Shown here piece after piece: positions 12,608 to 22,855 of a stretch of 64,000 bases of DNA. Below the pieces are notes generated by a model. It worked only from the letters and a program-made list of their open reading frames with translations, searched no databases and was not told the origin of the DNA. The first letter of the stretch is position 1. Every line of letters begins with the position of its first letter. A program made the translations under genes and the position numbers. Location: assembly GCA_907165275.2 (NCBI GenBank), contig OU015679.1:186001-250000 (forward strand). The letters are read 5' to 3'. This DNA comes from Zygaena filipendulae. Taxonomy: Eukaryota; Arthropoda; Insecta; Lepidoptera; Zygaenidae.

Positions 12608-13259
12608 ATGCAAGAGTGGACTCAAAAGGGTATGCATAGACAACACCGGCAAAATTTGTGCAAGTCTAACGTCGATAAAGAAGCATCCAATGCCTGGCTT
12701 ACTTGGGGTGAACTGTTTCCCGAAACAGAAGGATTTATGCTCTCCATTCAAGACCAAGTCATCGAAACACGAAACTACCAAAAGCATATACTAAAAGTCC
12801 ATAATATATCAAATGACAGCTGCAGAAAATGTAACGGTGCCCCGGAAACGATACAGCATCTCATAAGTGTCTGCAAGTCAATAGTACAAAAAGATTATAA
12901 ACACCGCTACGACCAGGTTGCTAAGATTATTCATCAGAAACTTGCAAGCAAATCTAAACTGACAGTGCTCTAGGGAATTCAACCCACAGGCTGTAGAGCA
13001 CTATATCTGAAAGCTTACAAAATATACTGACCTCAAAACGAAATAGCAAAAAATGTGGAAATTACAGAATATTACCTTCATCCCTGTTGTACTACCACCA
13101 TCTGAAATCCCTTGTCAACTGCACCAACCCTTCGCTACCCTCCAATTACCTAGGTACACTTACATTATTATGCAGAAGGCGGTAATACTAAATACATGTC
13201 GAATCGTCCGCAAACTCCTCCAAACTGATGACCACACAACTCTTAATACTTCCACTTAA
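12608..13259 (+). pseudogene. Second non-LTR C-terminal fragment (unit 3)
   Basis: Third copy of the R2/R4-like C-terminal fragment, with the same internal stop. Confidence 0.72.
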
Positions 13260-16200
13260 ACTAACCTCCACTTGGCTTTGGCCCGTGGTTGCCAATTAAT
13301 ACCGGTCTAGCTGAGAAGAATTCAAAAATCCAAATTCCCATAATAATAATAATCCACTTCACAACACACAGATAAGCGTCTTGACCCCACACTAAGCTAT
13401 AAGCTTGTGTCATGGCAACCAAGCAAACTTGGTATACCTATAGGTACTTACTACATATTATTACATATGTCCATATTACACTATAGATATTCACGCCCAG
13501 ACTGGAAAATATAATAATATAACAAAATAAAATATAAAAATACAATAATCTATACATACATAATTATAAATAAAATTTATGTGTGTGTTTGTAACTCAAA
13601 ATTAACAGCTTTTTAATAAATGCATAATATGAAAATAAGTATAATTATAATATGGCACCTACTTATATGTCTGTCTGTTCCGGGTAATCTCTAAAACGGC
13701 TGGATCGATTTTAACTGGACTTTCACTGGCAAATCGTCAAAGTCAAATCATTTATTCAAATTTGGTCCATAATATGACTCTTTGAGGTCAACATAATTAC
13801 AGTTATTATGACAACACCCATAAAACATCCACCCTTCACAGCTTCCTAGCTGATGTTATAAGGAGTAACTTGGCTACATTTATTTCCAAAAATTAGTTCC
13901 TGCGGGAACTCCGAAATACACGCGAGCAAAATCGCGGGGCACAGCTAGTAATCAATAAATAAATATATATATAAATAAATAAATTTATTTCACACTCTTT
14001 ATCTCCATTATTTTCAACCATAATTTATAACCATTCATTATTATTCCATTATTTATAACCATTTTATTTTCAACCATAATTTATAACCATTCATTATTAT
14101 TCCATTATTTATAACCATTTTATTTTCAACCATATTTTTTTTTTTATCCAATTTATCCAATTATTCAAGTAATTCCATTTTTACCAATATTTTATTCATT
14201 TAGTCCAATTTATTCATTAATACCAGAGATCCATTTAATTATTCCATTTATTACTTTTATACCATTCATCACTTAGATAATCAACCACTTTTAACCATTA
14301 CTTTAGTATAGGTACATCAGGTACATGACCATATATTCCAGTATTTAATTTTTGTACCTAATCCATTAGTAATTAAATCCAATAATCAAAATCGCTTTAA
14401 CTAGTTAACCAGCTAGTTATTCCTTACACAATTGGTAGAGTAAATTCTTTTTCCCTCAAGTACCTAGATTAAATTGACATTGAAAGAACTTTATTTGACA
14501 CAACACATAGGTACATTAATTTTTAAAAAAAGTATGAATAAGGGACTGCTTCCCAACCGCCAAACGATCAGAAACGTACCGGGAGATCGCAAGCGCACCA
14601 AACCCAAAATTAACTATAAATTCTTCTATGCTATCCACCTGACTCGTCTGTCGAGATTGTATCGGTCTCAGAGTCTATTTAGAACAATTGTATGTAATCT
14701 GACTATGCTTTGACACCTTATGGACAAGTTCTAGTTGAAGAAAAGAAAGAAGTCTATCCATTACAAACAACCAAGGAAACAAACAAAAATGGATCTTATG
14801 CCCTTATTGGCGCCTATCAGATAATATACGGAGGTAAAGTTATACAAGTTTGCAAACTTTGTAAGTTTGGATGTAGTGGGTAGTCTCTGGTACTACTGAA
14901 CAGATTCTTAAAATTCCTTTATAAAAGATACTGACACAGCACAGGAGTGACACGTACTTTCCATTTTCAAACAAAGAATTCCTGCCGAAATATCAAAATT
15001 CACGCTGGGAAATCAGCGGGGAAACAGATATTTTAATAGGTTAGGTATGGATAAAAGTGAAATAGGCAATAAGGTAGGTACATTTTATCCGGATGTAAAG
15101 GAATTTCGCGGGTTGAATCGCGGGGGATAGTAGGCACCTAGCAGTAAAATATTACTTATCGTTGAAGGTAAATTATGATAATACTCTAAAACTGATTTTG
15201 TTCTCTATACGTATCTATTTAAGTATTATTAATGAATGTTGGCATATAATCAAAAAAGAAAACTGACTATTGTTTTAAACAAGATTCGAATTTGAAAACT
15301 AACTTAGAGACCACACTTGAATCGCAACCTTTTAATGTGTTATACAAATGCATATTACGTTTAATTAAATTGTTTAAATTACAGGAGGATTACAGAATAA
15401 TTTCACAGAAAGTACCTTTACCTATCTATTTTCTTCAAAAGCTCAATGGTTAAATAGAGTTACTACTGCATTAATTAACATCAAGTTAAATATTGTGTAA
15501 TTCCACTACAAATTATTAAGAAAGACTTACCGCTACCACAATAACCACGAGTATACTCCGCTACTAAGCGCACTAAAGAAGAAATGCTATAATTGAATAC
15601 CCGCGCATAATCACACATTTTTAGACTTATAAGCATTGATATATTCCTATAAGAAAAAAATCTCCAGGACTTCAAACCCATTTACTACGAATTCTATCGA
15701 CACCTGACCTTCATACTTTTATTGGACTACCTCCAAAACCTTTTACAAAAATATCTGATGGAAGCAATAAGACAAGTTTTAGCGAGCAATCTCGAGTATC
15801 TAAATTAACCCGTGTAATCGATATTGTCAGGGAATGCCTCTAAAATCTTTTGTTTCTATTTATGCCATGTAAATTCATAAGAACGCAAAGTCTTGTGCCA
15901 CAACTCAGCCAATCCAGTCAAACGTGACTGCACATAATAACTTTTCCATCATCGTTCCAACCATGTATTGCCCTTAGATGTTCGATTTTATCAAGATTTT
16001 ATTAAGCCATTGTAATACCGGCAATTCCGATTTCTCAAAATCGAATTCGGGAAAAATACGGGTTTAACCAAGACGTTACTATAATATGGAGCGATCCTAC
16101 CAGTATCATCCAGTTGTGAAGATTCTTTATTTCTCACGGCCCGTGGAGAAGGCGTATCTCTAGGCCGCCATGGCGCCCAGGATCTGGAAGTGATCCATGA

Positions 16201-16271
16201 CCGTCGTTTCGTTTAACAGGACTCCGAGAATGCTTTGGCTGCTTGAATCCTTAATAATCCCACTTCTGAAA

Positions 16272-16895
16272 TGTTAAATTATTAGCATTAGTAAGGATAC
16301 CTAGTAAATAAAACAACCTGATTTTAACAAAACTATTCCTTTGTGTCTGTATTACCAATTATAATAAAAACTCTTTGATATAATTTGTATCAAATTCTAT
16401 AATAATCAAAGCCAGTATAGATAAGCAATAGGAATCTCAAAACATGTTACGCACAAAGTAATCAAATCCCTGAAGCTAAAGTTAAGCTTGAACAGTATAT
16501 TTTATGAGAACAATACAGTAATCACAATTATTATTACAAGCATTAAATAGAGCCAAAACTGTCTACCAATACTTAACTTTCGATGTTATGATGTCTTCCA
16601 TCTAGGAAATCACCAGCACCACTGACCCGATCCTTTGTTGCTGCCATTATGTAAACATGTTCTCCCGCGCGTTTTTCCCGCTATCTCAAATAACATTTTA
16701 TTTACTCTACAGTCTATGAATTCACAATGTTGCCAGTTATTAAATATGAATTGGCCATGGAAATGCAATTTAAATCACTTTAATAAACATTGGTATAATT
16801 ATTTAAATTAAGAATCACAATACATAGCATAAGAATCATAATAATATTAATCAATTTTAATATATTAGTACAGAATACCTAAATCACTATTCACA
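16272..16895 (-). repeat. LTR 4 of the 5.1-kb array
   Basis: The outermost right LTR (624 bp; the 5' LTR on the coding strand). It ends CACTATTCACA and abuts the second CAAA target duplication at 16896-16899, after which Gypsy A coding sequence resumes. Confidence 0.88.
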
Positions 16896-17725
16896 CAAAT
16901 TTGTAACAACCAAAGGGACTATTAAACGTGCACAAGTCATTAGAGTCCTCCGTTAATTTAATATTATAAAATCCATCCGATAAATCAAGCACCGAGAAAT
17001 ATTTTTTATTAGTTAATTTAGTAACTATTTCATCCATAGTAGGTATTAGATAATGTTCTCTTATTAATACTTTATTGAGATCCTGTGGATCAAGGCAAAT
17101 TCTTAAAGAACCATCTTTTTTTTCAATAATAACAAGATTGCTTACAAAGCTTTTGGCGTGGTCGACCTTTGCGATGACTTTGTGCTTCACCAGAGTTGTC
17201 AATTTGTCTGCTAGTCGCTGCATTAGTGCATTAGGCACTCGGCGAGGAGATCTAACCACAGGCTCTGCACCAGGTTGAATCCGTAGCTGTAGCGGACTCC
17301 TAAATTCACCAATACCCTGAAATAATTTAATGTTTTTTTTATTCTTATTCATATTACTGTTGTCTACATTTGTTGAATGTACATCAGAAGTTTGTATTAA
17401 TTTAAGTTTCAGTAAAGAAGCTAAGCCCAAAATTGGTCTGACTGGTTCATTAGTAATAAAAAACTCAGTGTTGTAACATTCATCGTTGTTACTGTAAATA
17501 TTTAATGTGACTGTTCCCAATGGAATAATTTTCCCCCCACCGAAGACCTCTATTAAAGTATTTGTCTCAGATATTTTAATATTACTATCATCATCGACAA
17601 TTTTCTTGAGATCACTTAAACTGATCACATTTATTTGGGCCCCGGTGTCACATTTGAAGCAAACTATTTTATTCTCTACCTGCAGTCGCCTTGTCCATTC
17701 ATTCTGATGAAAATCTATGGAATAT
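16896..17725 (-). pseudogene. Gypsy (element A) protease and N-terminal RT
   Basis: The minus-strand frame carries an aspartic protease (CDTGAQINVIS, with the catalytic DTG near 17,640-17,660) and an ILGLASLLK block. A linker and the RT fingers/palm follow, with a LVIIEKKDGSLRICLDPQDLNK segment and VLDLSDGFYNIKL. It stops at the array edge just after PFGCYKFV. The rest of the RT is at 1-976. The recognisable frame starts upstream of the first Met at 17,628, and relative to gag it is shifted by -1, the usual Gypsy gag-pol arrangement. The sequence type resembles the mag lineage. Confidence 0.88.
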
Positions 17726-17753
17726 ACTAGTCACAAGTCATGAACATGTCCTG

Positions 17754-18024
17754 TCATGTCATGTTTTGTCCCTCATCTGCATTAATGTTATGGACCTGTT
17801 TGTCTACAAATTGGCATCCCACACTAAAGTGATTAAATTTTTTACATTTATTACATATTTTACCATAAGCCGGGCACTGCCTCGGAGCATGTTCCGTGTT
17901 ACACTTTTTGCACAGATAGTGATTTTTACTATACCTATCATTATTCAGTTCTCTTTTTTGAAAGAGCATATTTTTATTGATATTATTATTAAAGTACTTA
18001 GCTTTATAGTTTACTGAAGCTCCA
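17754..18024 (-). pseudogene. Gypsy (element A) gag, zinc-knuckle end
   Basis: A short minus-strand frame encodes two CCHC-like knuckles, CKKCNTEHAPRQC and CNKCKKFNHFSVGC, and ends in an Asp/Glu-rich tail. This is the nucleic-acid-binding end of gag. The N-terminal capsid part is missing because a Copia LTR abuts at about 18,025. Two knuckles of this spacing are typical of mag-lineage Gypsy gag. Confidence 0.8.
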
Positions 18025-18300
18025 TGGTGAGGCGACTCGTTGGAGACCTTTGAGCATTGACCTCAGCATCATTGACCCCATGACCCAGCGTCTTGACGTG
18101 TTTTGTGGGTTTTGCAGCAGTAGAATGAAACTTGATTACAGGCTACAAGTTATTTATTTTAATAAATCACCAGCAGACATTACTCACACAATGTTGCAAC
18201 CAGAGAGAGAGAACTTTTCATAAACAATCAACGACAACAAAGAGTAGGGATACCATCACAAAAATATCTGTTGTTTTATTTTTAATACACCCCCTCAACA
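18025..18300 (-). repeat. Copia-type 3' LTR
   Basis: On the minus strand the block starts TGTTGAGGGGGTGTATT and ends near CGAGTCGCCTCACCA, giving TG...CA ends. It follows the end of a Copia RNase H (18,383-18,622) and an AAGGGGG-type polypurine stretch. Only one LTR is present, so the left boundary is approximate. Confidence 0.6.
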
Positions 18301-18382
18301 GTTAATTTTTGTGCATCCCTAACCATTATTTTAACAGTTATTTATCAATAGTATAATTACTAAGCACCCCCTTAAGATATAC

Positions 18383-18622
18383 TTAATTTATAATCAAATC
18401 TCTTAATTTTTTAAACTGTTGTTTTCCTAAGGGTTTTGTGAAGATATCTCCAATATTACAATTAGTTTGAACATAAATTAATTTTACAAAACCCTTTGTT
18501 ACATTCTCCATAATATACTGGTACTTAATGTCTACATGTTTAAGTCTTTTGTTACTGTCAGTATTTTCTGAAATCTTTATTACACTTTGATTATCCTCAT
18601 AGGCAATATACCAGTCGTATGG
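18383..18622 (-). pseudogene. Copia RNase H C-terminal fragment
   Basis: The minus strand encodes a DWYIAYEDNQSVIKIS segment, KRLKHVDIKYQYI and DIFTKPLGKQQFKKL, which is the end of Ty1/copia pol. The frame enters abruptly at about 18,622, where 422-bp satellite begins, so the rest of the element is lost. A natural stop lies at about 18,383. Confidence 0.82.
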
Positions 18623-18629
18623 TATCTAT

Positions 18630-19690
18630 AACACACTCTTTGAGGAGCACCTAGAAATCTAAGAAAAAATTTCATTTTCCGGAAACTAGATGAAAATTGA
18701 GAAAAACTTTTTTTATACACAAGTTTTTAAAAAAATGGCATGAGTTCTAGTTGCCCCCCACATAGTTCTGAACATCTATATACATTTTGGAAATAGTTCT
18801 GTTGTTTACATAGCCCAAAAATGGTTTTGAAATAATTTCCCAATTTTTTACGGCCTTGTACCGCGAAAAGTAGTAGTCAAATCGAAAAATGTTATAGGGA
18901 TAATGTGTAGAACTCTTTGGGGGGCCAACGGAACTCTAACAAAAAAAATCGATTTTTGAATATTTATTTTTTTCCAAAATAACTAATTATTTTCATCTGA
19001 ACCTAGCGTCTTTCTTATCGGTTATATCGAAATAAGTTAGAAGAAAAACTTGTAGAACTCTTTGAGGGGCACCTAGAAATTTAAGAAAAAATCACATTTT
19101 TCGGAAACTCGATGAAAGTTGAGAAAAACTTTTTTTTATACACAAGTTTTTAAAAAAATGGCATGAGTTCTAGTTGCCCCCCACATAGTTCTGAACATCT
19201 ATATACATTTTGAAAATAGTTCTGTTGTTAACATAGCCCAAAAATGGTTTTGAAATAATTTCCCAATTGTTTTACGGCCTTGTACCGCGAAAAGCATTAG
19301 TCAAATCGAAAAATGTTATAGGGATAATGTGTAGAACTCTTTGGGGGGCCAACGGAACTCCAACAAAAAAATCGATTTTTGAATATTTATTTTTTTCCAA
19401 AATAACTAATTATTTTCATCTGAACCTAGCGTCTTTCTTATCGGTTATATCGAAATAAGTTAGAAGAAAAACTTGTAGAACTCTTTGAGGGACACCTAGA
19501 AATTTAAGAAAAAATCACATTTTCCGGAAACTCGTTGAAAATTGAGAAAAACTTTTTTTTTATACACAAGATTTTAAAAAAATGGCATGAGTTCTAGTTG
19601 CCCCCCATATAGTTCTGAACATCTATATACATTTTAGAAATAGTCCTGTTGTTTACATGGACCAAAAATGGTTTTGAAATAATGGGGGAC
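18630..19690 (+). repeat. 422-bp tandem satellite, plus-oriented block
   Basis: About 2.5 copies of a unit of about 422 bp; 'tgaggrrcacctagaaa' recurs at 18641, 19063 and 19486. Each unit includes 'acggccttgtaccgcgaaaag' and 'gttgccccccacatagttctgaac'. It holds short spurious frames and no recognisable protein. The same satellite occurs in opposite orientation at 25,600-27,645. Confidence 0.88.
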
Positions 19691-19708
19691 CAACTTGCCA
19701 ATTTTCAT

Positions 19709-19753
19709 GTACTACTACTACTACTACTACTACTACTATTACTACTACTACTA
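19709..19753 (+). repeat. (CTA)n microsatellite
   Basis: About 14 imperfect ACT/CTA triplets directly follow the end of the satellite block. From 19,754 to 20,067 I see no gene or clear repeat. Confidence 0.85.
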
Positions 19754-20067
19754 AATTACTGTTATCGACGTCTGGTTTCTAGTTTTTATTTTTTTTTAGT
19801 TTTGCCGTTCTTACTGCCTCTGTGCACCCTTGATCACTATGCCTTAAAGATTGTAACTTTTTAATCTATAAATTATGTAATAAAAATGTAATTGATCGCT
19901 GTCTGTACATGGGAGATATACGACAAAAAATATTATTGGGACCTTTATCAACGCAATAGCACTGCATAACAAAGATTGTTAGAATTTTTATCTTTTTTCA
20001 TGTGCGTTTGTGCACGCTTATCTCAGAAATGGCTTATCTGATTTAGATGAAATTTTCATTATGTAAC

Positions 20068-20240
20068 TAGCTGTTCCCCGTAGTTTCACCCACGTTAATT
20101 TCTGAGATCCCGCGAAAATTTCGGGATAAAAAGTACCTTTTATCCTTCTCTGTATTCCTGGCAACGTGTATGCATAATTTCGTAATGATCGGTTTAACCG
20201 TTAAGGCGTGAAATTATAACAGACAGACAGACGTGAAAAT
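20068..20240 (+). repeat. Common lepidopteran short interspersed repeat
   Basis: Starts 'aactagctgttccccgtagt', contains 'gggataaaaagtacc' and 'gatcggtttaaccgttaaggcgtga', and ends in a CAGACAGA run. Relatives lie at 42.5, 43.3, 43.5, 53.0, 55.2, 55.4, 55.9 and 56.6 kb. It is probably the 3' end of a non-LTR element or a dependent SINE. Confidence 0.65.
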
Positions 20241-20249
20241 AATATTTTT

Positions 20250-21945
20250 TTACTTCTTACTGATCTACCATCATCTGCTGGATTTCGGATCGGAGTTCTG
20301 GTTTAGTATCCAGTTCTAAATTGAAGATATCATACTGATTTGTGACAAACGCAGAAGTTCCGTCCTTCACGTGCTAGTGGAACTGTCAAAATAATATTGT
20401 TTTACTTTGTCTCGGCTCTACCATGATCAGATGGGTTTTAAACGGGAGTTATGGTTTTCAATCCAGTTCTGTATCTAAGTTCTGATATTCGTCTGTGAGA
20501 TACGAAGGAGTTCCGCCCTTCACGTGCTGGTGGAACTGTTAAAATTTTATTTTTTTTTACTTTTTAACTGCTCTACCATGATCTGCTGGATTTTGAAACG
20601 AAGTTCTGGATTTTTATCCAGGTCCTAATTGAAGATGTTATACTGATCTATGAGAAACAAAGGAGTTCCCGCCTTCACGTGCTAGTGGAACTGTTAAAAT
20701 ATATTTCTTTTTACTTTTTAACTGCTCTACCATGATCTGCTGGATTTTGAAACGGAGTTCTGGATTTTTATCCAGGTCCTAATTGAAGATGTTATACTGA
20801 TCTATGAGAAACAAAGGAGTTCCCGCCTTCACGTGCTAGTGGAACTGTTAAAATATATTTTTTTTTACTTTTTAACTGCTCTACCATGATCTGCTGGATT
20901 TTGAAACGGAGTTCTGGATTTTTATCCAGGTCCTAATTGAAGATGTTATACTGATCTATGAGAAACAAAAGAGTTCGCGCCTTCACGTGCTAGTGGAACT
21001 GTTAAATTTTTTTTTTTTTTTACTTTCTAACTGCTCTACTATAATCTGCTGGATTTCAGATCGGAGTTATGGATTAGTATCCAGTTCTAAATTGAAGATG
21101 CCATACTGATCTGTGAGAAACACAGAAGTTCCGTCCTTTACGTGCTAGTGGAACTGTCAAAATAATATTGTTTTACTTTTTCTCGGCTCTACCATGATCA
21201 GATGGGTTTTAAACGGGAGTTCTGGTTTTCAATCCAGTTCTGTATCTAAGTTCTGATACTGGTCTGTGAGATACGAAGGAGTTCTGCCCTTCACGTGCTG
21301 GTGGAACTGTTAAAATAATATTTTTTTTACTTTCTAGCTGCTCTACCATGATCTGCTGGATTTTGAACCAGATTTCTGGATTCGTATCCAGTTTTAAATT
21401 GAAGATGTCATACTTACCTGTGAGAAACGAAGGATTTCCGTCCTTCACGTGCTAGTGGAACTGTTAAAATAATATTTTTTTACTTTTTAACTGCTCTACC
21501 AAGATTTTATTTATTTATTTATTTAAACTTTATGCACATCATGGTACAAAAGGCGGACTTAATGCCACAGTGGCATTCTCTGCCAGTCAACCTTCAGGTA
21601 GTACAGAGAGCTCACTTGGCGGTGCATTTACGATATATATTTAGATAAAAACTTACATAGATATAGATACTCACATACATACATACATACATATTACATA
21701 CATACATAGATCTGCTGGAGTTCGGAACAGAGTTCTGGATTCGTGTCCGGTTCTAAATTAAGATATCATAGTGATCTGTGAGAAACCAAGGAGTTCCCGC
21801 CTTCACGTGCTAGTGGAACTGTTAAAATAATATTTTTTAACTTTTTCTTGGCTCTACCATAATCAGATGGGTTTTAAACGGGAGTTCTGGTTTTTAATCC
21901 AGTTTTGTATCTAAGTTCTGATACTGGTTTATGAAATACTTTGCT
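20250..21945 (+). repeat. 154-bp tandem repeat array
   Basis: About ten copies of a unit of about 154 bp; 'ctctaccatg' recurs at 20571, 20725 and 20879. Each unit contains 'ctctaccatgatctgctgg', 'gttctgga...atccagttc' and 'cttcacgtgctagtggaactgtta'. The array runs into the truncated RT of BEL/Pao element 1 at about 21,945. Part of the unit resembles, in reverse orientation, the BEL/Pao LTR at 25,440-25,495. The frame at 21,209-21,448 is a chance reading of these repeats. Confidence 0.85.
21505..21710 (-). mobile_element. Short non-LTR tail inserted in the 154-bp array
   Basis: The block interrupts one repeat unit between AGAT (21,501-21,504 region) and AGAT before 'ctgctgg'. It begins with TTTATTTATTTA on the plus strand, a reverse-oriented A-rich tail, and ends in a CATA microsatellite. 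The start 'aaactttatgcacatcatggtacaaa' recurs at about 53,850, so it is a dispersed family. Confidence 0.6.
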
Positions 21946-22855
21946 GCCTTCGTACCATAAGTCACTGTCGTCAGTTGATAATCTTGAATAGGTTGCTGTT
22001 GATAGTCTCTCCACACGATTTTTTGATAATTTTGATGATGTTCACTGATATAGATCTGCCGGTACATCTTTTCAATGTCCGCAGTGTAGGCATATTTATA
22101 CTGCCTCCATTTTAGAACTAGAGCCTGTAAGTCTTGCTGTAGGTTGGGCCCTTTATACATTACATCATTTAGACTCATCCCTGAGGACGTCGTTGCTGAC
22201 GCGTTAAATACTACGCGTAATTTAGTTGTAGTCGAATCTGTGCGATGTACTCCATGATGCGGTAGGAAACATTCTGTCGTATAAGTATTCTTTGAAGGGA
22301 CCATGTGACCTAGTTCTTGATATTCCTTAATAAATGCTTTGTAATCAGTTGATAACGCTACATCTCGGTCTAGTTTTCTTTCTAAATTTTTAAACTGAGC
22401 TATTGCTAGCTCTTTTGATCTCCCTAATTGATATTTCTCCTCTTCTTTGAAAGGTAATTCGACCTCATATCGCCCATCGTCACGTCGCTTCGTCGTTTTA
22501 TTATAATGTTGTATACAATGTTGATCTTCTTCTGATATGTTTGACGCTTCATTGATATCCTCTATCTCCCAAAATTTATGTATATTTTTCAAGTTTGATA
22601 ACACCACGTTACAACGAAATGATTTCATATTCCCACATAAAACCCATCCCAGTTGAGTTTGCTGGGCAAGTGGTTGGGATAAATTTTCTCCCCTGATGAT
22701 GCCTCCTAACATGATAAGTGCATAAATATCTGCACCAAATAATAAATCTACCGGTCTGCTAATATGATATTCTGGATCAGCTAAATTAATATTCTTGATA
22801 TACTCCCATGAGGGCTTTTCAAATGATACGTTGGGCAGATTTTCAATTATTCATG
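21945..22855 (-). pseudogene. BEL/Pao element 1 pol, truncated RT
   Basis: The frame begins around 22,855 (IENLPNVSFEKPSWEY, then RPVDLLFGADIYALIMLGG) and runs through LGWVLCG, RVVFNASATTSSG and an ADIEKMYRQIYI segment of the RT palm. This is typical BEL/Pao pol. At about 21,945 it changes abruptly into the 154-bp repeat after GTKAA. The catalytic YxDD box, RNase H and integrase are missing. Relative to the gag-protease frame it is displaced by +1 near 22,855; BEL elements usually have one ORF, so I read this as a frameshift mutation. Confidence 0.85.

Larger units (their letters stand above)
11799..16271 (-). mobile_element. Internal region of array unit 3
   Basis: Repeats unit 1 at +10,194: non-LTR fragments at 12131-12583 and 12608-13259, unidentified frame at 14474-14713, decayed gag at about 15,700-16,200. 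It shares G with unit 2 at 13431 but agrees with unit 1 at 14801 and 15869. Confidence 0.8.
981..16895 (-). mobile_element. Tandem array of three LTR-element units with four LTRs
   Basis: The block is LTR-internal-LTR-internal-LTR-internal-LTR. Homologous landmarks recur at an exact 5,097-bp spacing (for example 981, 6078, 11175 and 16272 for the LTR start). The outer edges have canonical TG...CA ends and are flanked by CAAA at 977-980 and 16896-16899, a 4-bp target duplication inside the Gypsy A RT gene. No duplication separates the internal units. Orientation is minus: a purine-rich tract precedes the LTR start (seen at 1605-1622 on the complement), and a tRNA-like primer site lies at 6062-6077 and equivalents. 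Units are nearly identical; by eye I see single-base differences at 3237/8334/13431, 4607/9704/14801 and 5675/10772/15869. No unit has an intact pol, so the element is non-autonomous. Confidence 0.88.

Noticed and set aside
21209..21448. 79-residue minus-strand ORF
   Set aside because: It lies wholly within the 154-bp tandem array and is not preserved in other units.
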